Shown here: one piece after another, positions 57,483 to 64,000 of the stretch | How positions within the stretch are numbered: the first letter of the stretch is position 1 | Layout: each line of letters opens with the position of its first letter | Assembly (NCBI RefSeq): GCF_900156675.1 | Contig: NZ_FTOH01000006.1 | Location: 239,205 to 303,204, forward strand | DNA from: Thalassolituus maritimus | GTDB taxonomy: Bacteria > Pseudomonadota > Gammaproteobacteria > Pseudomonadales > Oceanobacteraceae | Reading direction: 5' to 3' | DNA length: 64,000 bases | Program-made: the position numbers and the translations under genes | Notes under the pieces: model-generated | Databases searched by the model: none | What the model saw: the letters and a program-made list of their open reading frames with translations, nothing else | What the model was told of the DNA's origin: nothing

Positions 57483-57965
57483 ATGAAAATACTGTTTATC
57501 TGTACCCACAATCGTTGTCGCAGCATCCTCGCTGAAGCACTGACGCGTCATATTTCTGAGGGCAGAATTGATGCCCGAAGCGCCGGTAGCCAGCCTGCAG
57601 GTGTCGTGTTTCCGGGCACCTTGAAATACCTCGAAAGCCAGAATATTTCCACTGAAGGTCTTGTCAGCCAGAGCTGGGATGACCACGAAAGCTTTGCTCC
57701 TGATGTGGTGATCACCGTGTGTGACAGCGCAGCGGGCGAAACCTGTCCGGTCTGGTTTGGCAATGCAGCACGGGTACACTGGGGCTTACCTGATCCATCA
57801 AAACTACCAACAGAAGACATGCAGCAAGGCATGTTCAGAGAAGTAGGGGAGATGATGCAGCAGCGCCTGTCTCAACTGGCTTCTGCATCATTGAATGAGC
57901 TTACTGATAAACAATCACTCGAAGCCGCGATCGGGCAGCTTCTCACACCGGAGCGTTTTTCCTGA
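57483..57965 (+). CDS. arsC: Arsenate reductase, low-molecular-weight phosphatase type
   Basis: Reduces arsenate to arsenite, the form exported by Acr3. 160 residues: the CX5R catalytic loop is Cys7-THNRC-Arg13 with the Ser after it, and the cysteine pair for thioredoxin/thiol relay is in [16 protein letters not shown]. This is the thioredoxin/mycothiol-like class rather than the glutaredoxin-dependent ArsC of E. coli plasmids. It begins 10 bases after arsR and its stop overlaps acr3 (TGATG). Confidence 0.93.
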   Translation: MKILFICTHNRCRSILAEALTRHISEGRIDARSAGSQPAGVVFPGTLKYLESQNISTEGLVSQSWDDHESFAPDVVITVCDSAAGETCPVWFGNAARVHWGLPDPSKLPTEDMQQGMFREVGEMMQQRLSQLASASLNELTDKQSLEAAIGQLLTPERFS

Positions 57966-58975
57966 TGGGTATTTTCGAACGTTATCTTTCTGTCTGGGTC
58001 GGGCTTGCCATTATTGCAGGTATCGGTGCCGGTCTTTTTATGCCCGAGGTATTTCAGGTCGTAGCTGATGCTGAGGTTGCGAACGTTAACCTGCCGATTG
58101 CGGTACTCATCTGGTTGATGATTTATCCGATGATGATGCAAGTCGATTTCGCATCGATCAAAGATGTAACTAAACAGCCGCAGGGCCTTGCACTCACACT
58201 GGTGATTAACTGGCTGGTTAAACCATTTACCATGGCGGCGCTGGGCTGGTTGTTCTTTCATCACTTATTTGCGGATCTGGTGTCACCGGCCACCGCCCAG
58301 GAATACATCGCCGGTATGATCCTGTTAGGCGTTGCGCCTTGCACAGCCATGGTATTTGTCTGGAGCCACCTGACACGCGGTGATGCGAATTACACCCTGC
58401 TGCAGGTATCGGTGAACGATGTCATCATGATTTTTGCATTTGCACCGATTGCGGGTTTCCTGCTCGGCGTCTCCGATATTGAAGTCCCGTGGGAAACATT
58501 GCTGATCTCAGTCGTCTTGTATGTGGTATTGCCGTTACTCGCTGGCGTTATTACCCGTAAAGCGCTGGGCGCTGACGGTGTGGCACGCTTATCGGAAACC
58601 TTAAAGCCGCTGTCTATTCTGGGCTTGCTTGCGACCGTACTTATTCTGTTTGGCTTGCAGGCGCCGCGCATCGTTGAGAATCCTCTGGATATGCTGCTGA
58701 TCGCAATTCCTCTGCTGATTCAGACCTACGGTATTTTCGCGATTACCTACTTTATTGCGATCCGTCTGAAGCTTAAGCACAACGTCGCTGCACCTGCTTG
58801 TATGATCGGTACGAGTAATTTCTTTGAGCTTGCGGTTGCGGTCGCGATTGCCTTATTCGGCCTGAATTCGGGTGCTGCACTGGCTACGGTTGTAGGTGTT
58901 CTGGTTGAAGTCCCTGTGATGCTTTCTCTGGTTGCGTTTGCTAACCGTACTAAGCATTGGTTTGAACCGTCCTGA
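57965..58975 (+). CDS. acr3: ACR3-family arsenite efflux transporter
   Basis: A 336-residue permease with about ten membrane spans. The family motif [13 protein letters not shown] near residue 120 contains the conserved substrate-path cysteine, and [20 protein letters not shown] near 280 is the second conserved region. It exports arsenite using the proton gradient. Last gene of the ars operon, coupled to arsC. The name arsB is also used for it. Confidence 0.94.
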   Translation: MGIFERYLSVWVGLAIIAGIGAGLFMPEVFQVVADAEVANVNLPIAVLIWLMIYPMMMQVDFASIKDVTKQPQGLALTLVINWLVKPFTMAALGWLFFHHLFADLVSPATAQEYIAGMILLGVAPCTAMVFVWSHLTRGDANYTLLQVSVNDVIMIFAFAPIAGFLLGVSDIEVPWETLLISVVLYVVLPLLAGVITRKALGADGVARLSETLKPLSILGLLATVLILFGLQAPRIVENPLDMLLIAIPLLIQTYGIFAITYFIAIRLKLKHNVAAPACMIGTSNFFELAVAVAIALFGLNSGAALATVVGVLVEVPVMLSLVAFANRTKHWFEPS

Positions 58976-58976
58976 T

Positions 58977-59483
58977 ATGACCAGAGCGCTTGCTGCTGAT
59001 GTCGGCTTAGGTGACCCGCAGGCGACATTGCGGGTATACCTTGCTAACCGACCGTCGCTCGAACCCTTTGCTTATCCGGGCGATGTCATACCTCTGGCAG
59101 ACGGTGACATTGCTCAGATCAATTCGCACGAAGGTAATCACTGGCGAAAAATTTTTAATGTCTTTGCCAAGTTTCTGTATGAACTGAAATTTACTGGCAC
59201 TGAGGATTTCAGTCGCTGGCAGGATTACCGCGACACCCTGATGCTCCAGCCGGGCAGCCAGGTTGCTCTTTGTTACGGGGCTCCTGGTAGCGAGGCGCCA
59301 GCCAGTCAGATTATTTTGATGGGCAAGCAGTTCGCTGAAGAATGCGGATTTTTCAAAACGAATGGTGCAAAATGGCTCGACAGCAGATTTGCGATCAATG
59401 ATGCCGGCGTGATTGTTTGTCCATACTTTGACTACCGCCAGCTATCCGACGAACGTATTCGTTATCTGGTATCTCTGCTGTAG
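58977..59483 (+). CDS. Conserved protein, DUF6942-like, function unknown
   Basis: A 168-residue soluble protein starting at ATG 58977, one base after acr3. LRVYLANRPSLEPFAYPGDVIPL begins it; NHWRKIFNVFAKFLYELKF and WLDSRFAINDAGVIVCPYFDYRQLSDERI are its conserved-looking parts. I believe it is a DUF6942-type protein, but this is recollection without a search. There is no visible link to arsenic beyond its placement. Confidence 0.7.
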   Translation: MTRALAADVGLGDPQATLRVYLANRPSLEPFAYPGDVIPLADGDIAQINSHEGNHWRKIFNVFAKFLYELKFTGTEDFSRWQDYRDTLMLQPGSQVALCYGAPGSEAPASQIILMGKQFAEECGFFKTNGAKWLDSRFAINDAGVIVCPYFDYRQLSDERIRYLVSLL

Positions 59484-59522
59484 GGTTCAGAACCTACCTT
59501 AAGATAAGGGAACACAGCTCAA

Positions 59523-60272
59523 ATGGCAGGGTTTGCAGAAATAGGCATGTTGAATTTTATCAGCCTCGGCTGGTTAATCTTCTGCTGGTTTGGTTACGCT
59601 AAATTTGCTCACTACCGGGCTAAGCGTTCTGCGTCTTTGTCTTCGGTACTGCATGTGCATCGTATTAACTGGATGCGGCGCATGCTCAAGCGCGAGATAC
59701 GTGTTGGGGATGCAGCACTTCTGGCAAACATCGAGCGCAACGTAAACTTCTTTGCTTCATCATGTGTGCTGATCATTGCCGGTCTGCTTACCGCACTGAC
59801 CGCAACCGATAAAATCAGCGCCATGCTCAGTACCGTCTCGTTTGTTGAAGGCGATTCACTAACCGAGCTTGAGTTTAAACTGGCAGTGCTGGTGGTCATC
59901 TTTATCTACGCCTACTTCACCTTTACCTGGTCAATGCGCCAGTTTGGTTTTGCCTCGGTATTAGTGGGCGCTGCACCTATGCCTGACGATAATTCGGTGA
60001 CTCCCGGTGATCGTCGCAGTATGGCGCTTTACAGTGCAAAAGTGATTGATCAGGCCAGTCACAGTTATAACAACGGGCTGCGGGCGTTTTACTTCTCGAT
60101 GGCCGCGCTGAGCTGGTTTGTCTCTGAGTGGGTGTTTATGGGCACCGCCGCGTTAATTACCGCGGTGCTGTATTCACGCGAGTTCCGTTCCAGCTCGCTG
60201 AAGGCGCTAAAGCAGGCTGAAAACGTGGGCGATAAAATCTTTACTGACGACAAAGAGCTTTATCGTCAGTAA
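59523..60272 (+). CDS. DUF599 inner-membrane protein
   Basis: A 249-residue membrane protein with about four spans (about 8-25, 78-100, 122-140, 195-225). WMRRMLKREIRVGDAALLANIERNVNFFASSCVLIIAGLL matches the DUF599 family pattern. Function unknown. Convergent with putA, ending 14 bases from it. Confidence 0.85.
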   Translation: MAGFAEIGMLNFISLGWLIFCWFGYAKFAHYRAKRSASLSSVLHVHRINWMRRMLKREIRVGDAALLANIERNVNFFASSCVLIIAGLLTALTATDKISAMLSTVSFVEGDSLTELEFKLAVLVVIFIYAYFTFTWSMRQFGFASVLVGAAPMPDDNSVTPGDRRSMALYSAKVIDQASHSYNNGLRAFYFSMAALSWFVSEWVFMGTAALITAVLYSREFRSSSLKALKQAENVGDKIFTDDKELYRQ

Positions 60273-60286
60273 CCCTACCTGCTGCT

Positions 60287-63200
60287 TCAGCCTTGATTCT
60301 TTTTCCGCAACAGCTCAGCGTTACCACCAATCGCACTGGTATTAACGCTGACAGTACGTTCGCAGGCAAAACGTTTTACATAATCGGGCCCACCGGCTTT
60401 CGGGCCAGTACCTGAGCGCCCCAGACCGCCAAAGGGCTGTACACCCACCACGGCGCCGATCTGATCGCGATTAATATATACGTTGCCTACGCGAGCGGTG
60501 CGCGCAATAAAGCCCGACACTTCAGGATTGCGGGAATGCACAGATAAGGTCAGACCGAATCCCGTGTTATTAATATCTTCAATAACTTTCGGCAGGTCAG
60601 TGTTCTGGTAACGGATGACATGTAAGATCGGCCCGAAGTGCTCGTCGTCCAGTTCTGAAATTGATGCAATCTCGTACGCAACGGGGGCTAAAAAGAACCC
60701 TTCTTCGGGAACGTTATCGACTTGAGCCAACACCTTGCCATGACTTTTTAAATGGCGGATATGAGCAAGCAGACTGTTCTTTGCTTGCATCGAAATCAGT
60801 GGGCCGACATCGGTTGATACATCGCCTGGATTTCCCACCACCAATTCATTCATAGCACCTCTTAATAAGCGGATAACTTCATCGGCAATATCGGATTGCA
60901 GATACAAGGCTCGCAATGCTGAGCAACGTTGCCCGGCACTGCCAAAGGCAGAGCGTAAGACGTCTTTAACGACTTGCTCAGGCAGTGCGGTCGAGTCAAC
61001 GATCATTGCGTTCTGGCCACCGGTTTCTGCAATAAATGTCGCAATCGGGCCGCGACGATGGGCAAGATCCATCGCGATCTTATGGGCTGTTTTATGAGAG
61101 CCTGTAAAGGCTACGCCAGCAATACGTGCATCGTTGCAGAATACATCGCCCAGTATCGGGCCAGACCCAGGTACACACTGCAGTAATTCTTGAGGTACGC
61201 CCGCAGCATAAGCGAGTTCAACAGCACGTGCGGCAATCAGGCTGGTGGCTTCTGCGGGTTTAGCGATGACGGCATTGCCAGCGGCGAGTGCTGCACTGAT
61301 CTGACCGATAAATATCGCCAACGGGAAATTCCAGGGGCTGATACAAAACCACACACCACGGCCTTCATAGTGCAATTGGTTTAATTCGCCGGTCGGGCCG
61401 GGTAGGGCTATCGGCTCAGCGAAACCTTCATCAATAAAGCCCGAATAATAGCGACAAAAATCTACGGCCTCGCGAATTTCATCCACGGCGTCCTGCAGGG
61501 TTTTACCCGCTTCACGCACACACAACATGACCAACTCATGTCGGTGGGTTTCTAGTAAATCTGCCAGGGTCAGCAGCCAGGTTTTTCGTTGGGCGGCAAA
61601 CGCGGGACGCGGTTCGTTATTCCAGTGAGTAAAGGCGCGTTGGGCAGTATCAATAATGGCGTACACATCGTCAGGGTGCGCCCATTGCACCAGACCCACT
61701 TTGTCGTGTGCAGAGAAGGGGCAGCCCACTACGATATCCGGCTGATAGGTGGTCAGGCTGCTGATTCTTACCTGAGGGCGAGCTTGCCACTGGTGAGATT
61801 TCCAGCGCTCTAAACCTGCGAGTAATGAATCGGTTTCATCGCGGTTATTCAGGTTCAGCCCGGCCGAGTATTGACGCGGTGCAAGAATATTAGCCGGCGC
61901 GGGAATATCCGCTGCGGGCGCAAAATGGTGTTCCCGGGCAAGCTCCAGCGGCGACTGTGCCAACGCTTCAGGGTTGATTTCAGACTTCCATAAGTGATGC
62001 ACAAACGAAGTGTTGGCGCCGTTTTCTAACAAGCGCCGCACCAGATAAGGCAGCAGTTCTTTGTGTTCACCGACCGGAGCATAAGTACGCACGTAGTCTT
62101 TGCGTTTACTTTGCCAGGCATCATACAAAGGCTCGCCCATGCCCTGCAGGCGTTGATACTCGCAGACGTCGCTCTTGTTCTCGCTGCTGCCTCCTGACGA
62201 CAGTGCATCCGCCATCGCCGACACCGCCATTAAAGTGTGTGCATTATGAGTCGCAAACTGCGGATAAATGCCTGTGCTCTTCAGCATAAATGCGGCACAG
62301 GCCAGATAAGAAAGATCCGTATGTTCCTTGCGGGTATATACCGGATAACCGGGTAAGCCACGTTGCTGCGCCAGTTTGATTTCGTTATCCCAGTAGGCAC
62401 CTTTGACTAAGCGAACCGGGATCTTCACCGCGTGCTCTCGTGCTAACGCATCAAGCCAGCCCAGCACGGGCAGAGCACGCTTGCTGTAAGCCTGCACTGC
62501 GAGGCCAAACTGACCCCAGTCAGCGCCTTCGCTACGCAGTACCTGTTCAAATAATTCCAACGAAAGAATCAGCCGATCAGCTTCTTCGGCATCAATGGTG
62601 ACAGGCACCGAGAGTTCACGGGCTTCACGTACCAGAGTTGCGAGGCGATCATAGAGCCTGACCTTAACGTCTTCCCGTTGGGTATCTTCATAACGAGGAT
62701 GCAGAGCAGAAAGCTTAATTGAAAGCGAGCAGGGGCGTTTAGATGCACTAGTGGTTTTATTAGAGTCTTCGTTCTGAAGTGCGATCTCTTTTAACGCCGC
62801 GCGATAGCTGGCCAGATACTTCTCGGCGTCGTCATCACAGAGCGCTGCCTCACCCAGCATATCGAACGAAAAGGCATTCAGCTCCGAGTGCGTACGTTCG
62901 GCATTGGCACGAGCACTGCTGATGTCTTCACCCAGCACAAACTGATTGCCCAGCATCTGCATGGCATATTGCAGCGCATTGCGGATCACTGGTTCGCCGG
63001 GGCGGGTAATCAGGCGACCGAGTGCGTTCTTTAACCGCGCCATGCGGCCACTGACCGACAAGCCACGCGTTGCCATATTCACCCAGTGGGATGGGCTATG
63101 GCTCAGGTGCTTCTCCCAATCCGCCTGAGAGATCTCAGCGCGGATAAAGGCATCACGTGACGCCTTATCCGGGATGCGCAACAGGGCCTCGGCGATAATC

Positions 63201-63490
63201 ATCAGTGTCAGGCCTTCGTCGTTATCCAGGCTGTACTCCTGCATAAACTGATCAAACAACGACAGCTCATCGGTATGCTCGCGCAACTCGGTGATCAAGC
63301 GACAAGCCTCACGGGACGCATGGGCCAACAAAGGCTCAGACATCTGCTCGGCCATCGAACGCACGAACTGAGTCTCGTCGGTGCAACCGCCTGTGTAATA
63401 CCCTGCACGAATCAACGCCATCCAGCCCGACGCTGGCACCGCCGCCATCTTGCCCGTCAGCATACGTTCTGCACTGAAGCTCTCAGCCAT
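60287..63490 (-). CDS. putA: Bifunctional proline dehydrogenase/delta-1-pyrroline-5-carboxylate dehydrogenase
   Basis: Converts proline to glutamate in two steps: FAD-dependent proline dehydrogenation (about 180-480, with VRLVKGAYWDNEIKLAQ and YATHNAHT-like FATHNAHTL) and NAD-dependent P5C dehydrogenation (about 560-1050, with FIAETGGQNAMIVD and catalytic Cys856 in GQRCSALRALYL). Length is 1067, and no N-terminal ribbon-helix-helix DNA-binding domain is present, so it is a non-regulatory PutA. Marine bacteria use proline as carbon source and osmolyte. ATG at 63490 with AAGGTGG upstream. No putP is within the window. Confidence 0.96.
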   Translation of the reverse strand: MAESFSAERMLTGKMAAVPASGWMALIRAGYYTGGCTDETQFVRSMAEQMSEPLLAHASREACRLITELREHTDELSLFDQFMQEYSLDNDEGLTLMIIAEALLRIPDKASRDAFIRAEISQADWEKHLSHSPSHWVNMATRGLSVSGRMARLKNALGRLITRPGEPVIRNALQYAMQMLGNQFVLGEDISSARANAERTHSELNAFSFDMLGEAALCDDDAEKYLASYRAALKEIALQNEDSNKTTSASKRPCSLSIKLSALHPRYEDTQREDVKVRLYDRLATLVREARELSVPVTIDAEEADRLILSLELFEQVLRSEGADWGQFGLAVQAYSKRALPVLGWLDALAREHAVKIPVRLVKGAYWDNEIKLAQQRGLPGYPVYTRKEHTDLSYLACAAFMLKSTGIYPQFATHNAHTLMAVSAMADALSSGGSSENKSDVCEYQRLQGMGEPLYDAWQSKRKDYVRTYAPVGEHKELLPYLVRRLLENGANTSFVHHLWKSEINPEALAQSPLELAREHHFAPAADIPAPANILAPRQYSAGLNLNNRDETDSLLAGLERWKSHQWQARPQVRISSLTTYQPDIVVGCPFSAHDKVGLVQWAHPDDVYAIIDTAQRAFTHWNNEPRPAFAAQRKTWLLTLADLLETHRHELVMLCVREAGKTLQDAVDEIREAVDFCRYYSGFIDEGFAEPIALPGPTGELNQLHYEGRGVWFCISPWNFPLAIFIGQISAALAAGNAVIAKPAEATSLIAARAVELAYAAGVPQELLQCVPGSGPILGDVFCNDARIAGVAFTGSHKTAHKIAMDLAHRRGPIATFIAETGGQNAMIVDSTALPEQVVKDVLRSAFGSAGQRCSALRALYLQSDIADEVIRLLRGAMNELVVGNPGDVSTDVGPLISMQAKNSLLAHIRHLKSHGKVLAQVDNVPEEGFFLAPVAYEIASISELDDEHFGPILHVIRYQNTDLPKVIEDINNTGFGLTLSVHSRNPEVSGFIARTARVGNVYINRDQIGAVVGVQPFGGLGRSGTGPKAGGPDYVKRFACERTVSVNTSAIGGNAELLRKKNQG

Positions 63491-63972
63491 AAGCCACCTT
63501 AGTTATGTGTTCCTTTTATAAGTCTAGGGCCAGATGGCAGGGGCTGCATCCTAGCAGTTGGCAAAAACTAGTAATAAAGTGCTAGATCGGCAATAAGCGA
63601 TGCGGACAATCTGAATGTAAAGAGATGGGGGGTATCCATACAGTATGAATTGGAGTTTTTGAGCAAAACTGGCACGCTTTACATTCGCGCTTGCGCGTTT
63701 TGTCAGACGGTAGTACGGTAAATATCAGGCGAATCAGATACTTACAAACTTGGTTTACAAGTTTATGTGCCCGCGGTTATAGAAATAACAGGCGTGCGCG
63801 TTTTTCTGGAAGGGAGATTTGAATTATGGAAGATTTTTCAATCAGTTCAAAGAGTTACCTGGGAAACCTCGAAAGAGTGTCCCAGGATAAATGCGCACGC
63901 ACACTAACAAGCTAATGAAATGGACACCCCTCCCTTACACTGAAACTTCAGTTTCTTCGCGGGAGGTGGTTT
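63491..63972. other. Non-coding region upstream of putA and of the insertion element (482 bases)
   Basis: No convincing gene. It contains the promoter of putA. An inverted repeat AAACTTG-GTTTA-CAAGTTT at 63746-63764 includes CAAAC-N3-GTTT, resembling the PsrA core. A frame of 29 codons at 63826-63915 with GGGAG 10 bases upstream is too short to support alone. Part of the right side may belong to the insertion element and could include its structured left end. Confidence 0.45.
63929..63966 (+). promoter_or_regulatory. Nested hairpin that covers the ribosome-binding site of the transposase
   Basis: CCTCCC (63929-63934) can pair with GGGAGG (63961-63966), the ribosome-binding site 6 bases before the ATG. 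Inside lies a smaller hairpin, ACTGAA/TTCAGT (63939-63944 with 63947-63952). Closing it would hide the start and limit transposase synthesis. Confidence 0.6.
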
Positions 63973-64000
63973 ATGGAACAGCTAAGAGTGATAGGAATCG
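63973..64000 (+). mobile_element. Start of a probable IS110-family transposase (cut by window end)
   Basis: Only nine codons are visible: MEQLRVIGI. Transposases of the IS110 family commonly begin with RVIGIDLAKxxFxV, and this, with the GGAGGTGG ribosome-binding site and upstream hairpin, points to that family. The call is limited by the truncated sequence. IS110 enzymes (RuvC-like DEDD plus a serine domain) work with a bridge RNA from the element's non-coding ends. Confidence 0.5.

Noticed and set aside
63746..63764. PsrA-like box 256 bases before putA
   Set aside because: Core CAAAC-N3-GTTT resembles the motif but one flank mismatches and distance to any gene start is large; kept as a remark only.
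63826..63915. 29-codon open frame near the right edge
   Set aside because: Too short, moderate ribosome-binding site, no recognisable peptide; may be chance in the putA upstream region.

Overview
The window looks like a chromosomal segment of a marine gammaproteobacterium, probably of the Oceanospirillales type (Thalassolituus/Oleibacter-like; this assignment is inferred from gene content, not from a search). Support comes from the Na+-translocating NADH:quinone reductase (nqrABCDEF), an Entner-Doudoroff operon, gammaproteobacterial LexA/SulA/PsrA/CsiV proteins, and a gene order from the DUF6586 gene through lexA, psrA, nagZ, MTIP, csiV, mfd and gap to nqr that resembles the PA2994-PA3011 region of Pseudomonas aeruginosa as I remember it. 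Almost everything is vertical, core-type chromosome. Mobile DNA is visible only at the right edge, where a probable IS110-family transposase begins.

Layout. 1-6 kb: the 3' end of purC, an outer-membrane barrel protein, an M48 protease paired with a frameshifted YjgN/DUF898 gene, two lipoproteins, an FKBP-type isomerase, a small zinc-ribbon protein and two tRNAs (Pro, Asn). 6-17 kb: galU, then zwf-pgl-edd-eda followed by a GH13_18 phosphorylase, facing gpgS, a HAD phosphatase and a glycerate kinase. Together these can form a closed cycle for making and recycling the compatible solute glucosylglycerate. 17-25.5 kb: a prephenate dehydratase of unusual single-function type, a hybrid histidine kinase, an AraC regulator, a three-gene signalling operon (CheY-like, CheC-like, PAS-GGDEF with a degenerate active site) and three hotdog thioesterases. 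25.6-31.4 kb: a thiamine operon under a TPP riboswitch (thiC-thiO-thiS-thiG-thiDE).

31.5-46 kb: htpG, a YfaZ-like barrel, small conserved genes, the SOS genes lexA-sulA with three operator-like boxes, psrA with a long palindromic operator, then a signal-less L,D-transpeptidase-fold protein with nagZ (peptidoglycan recycling), methylthioinosine phosphorylase, csiV, mfd and a long GAPDH. 46-52 kb: the nqr operon. 52-60 kb: an acyl-CoA desaturase with a coiled-coil tail, a short-chain dehydrogenase, several uncharacterised small genes, a putative trans-acting enoyl reductase, and an arsenic operon (arsR-arsC-acr3). 60-63.5 kb: putA. The last 480 bases upstream of putA hold regulatory-looking sequence and the start of the insertion element.

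The most noteworthy items are the glucosylglycerate synthesis/phosphorolysis cycle joined to the Entner-Doudoroff operon, the CheY/CheC/degenerate-GGDEF operon, the signal-less YkuD protein beside NagZ, the exactly reconstructable frameshift in yjgN, and the IS110 start with a hairpin covering its ribosome-binding site.
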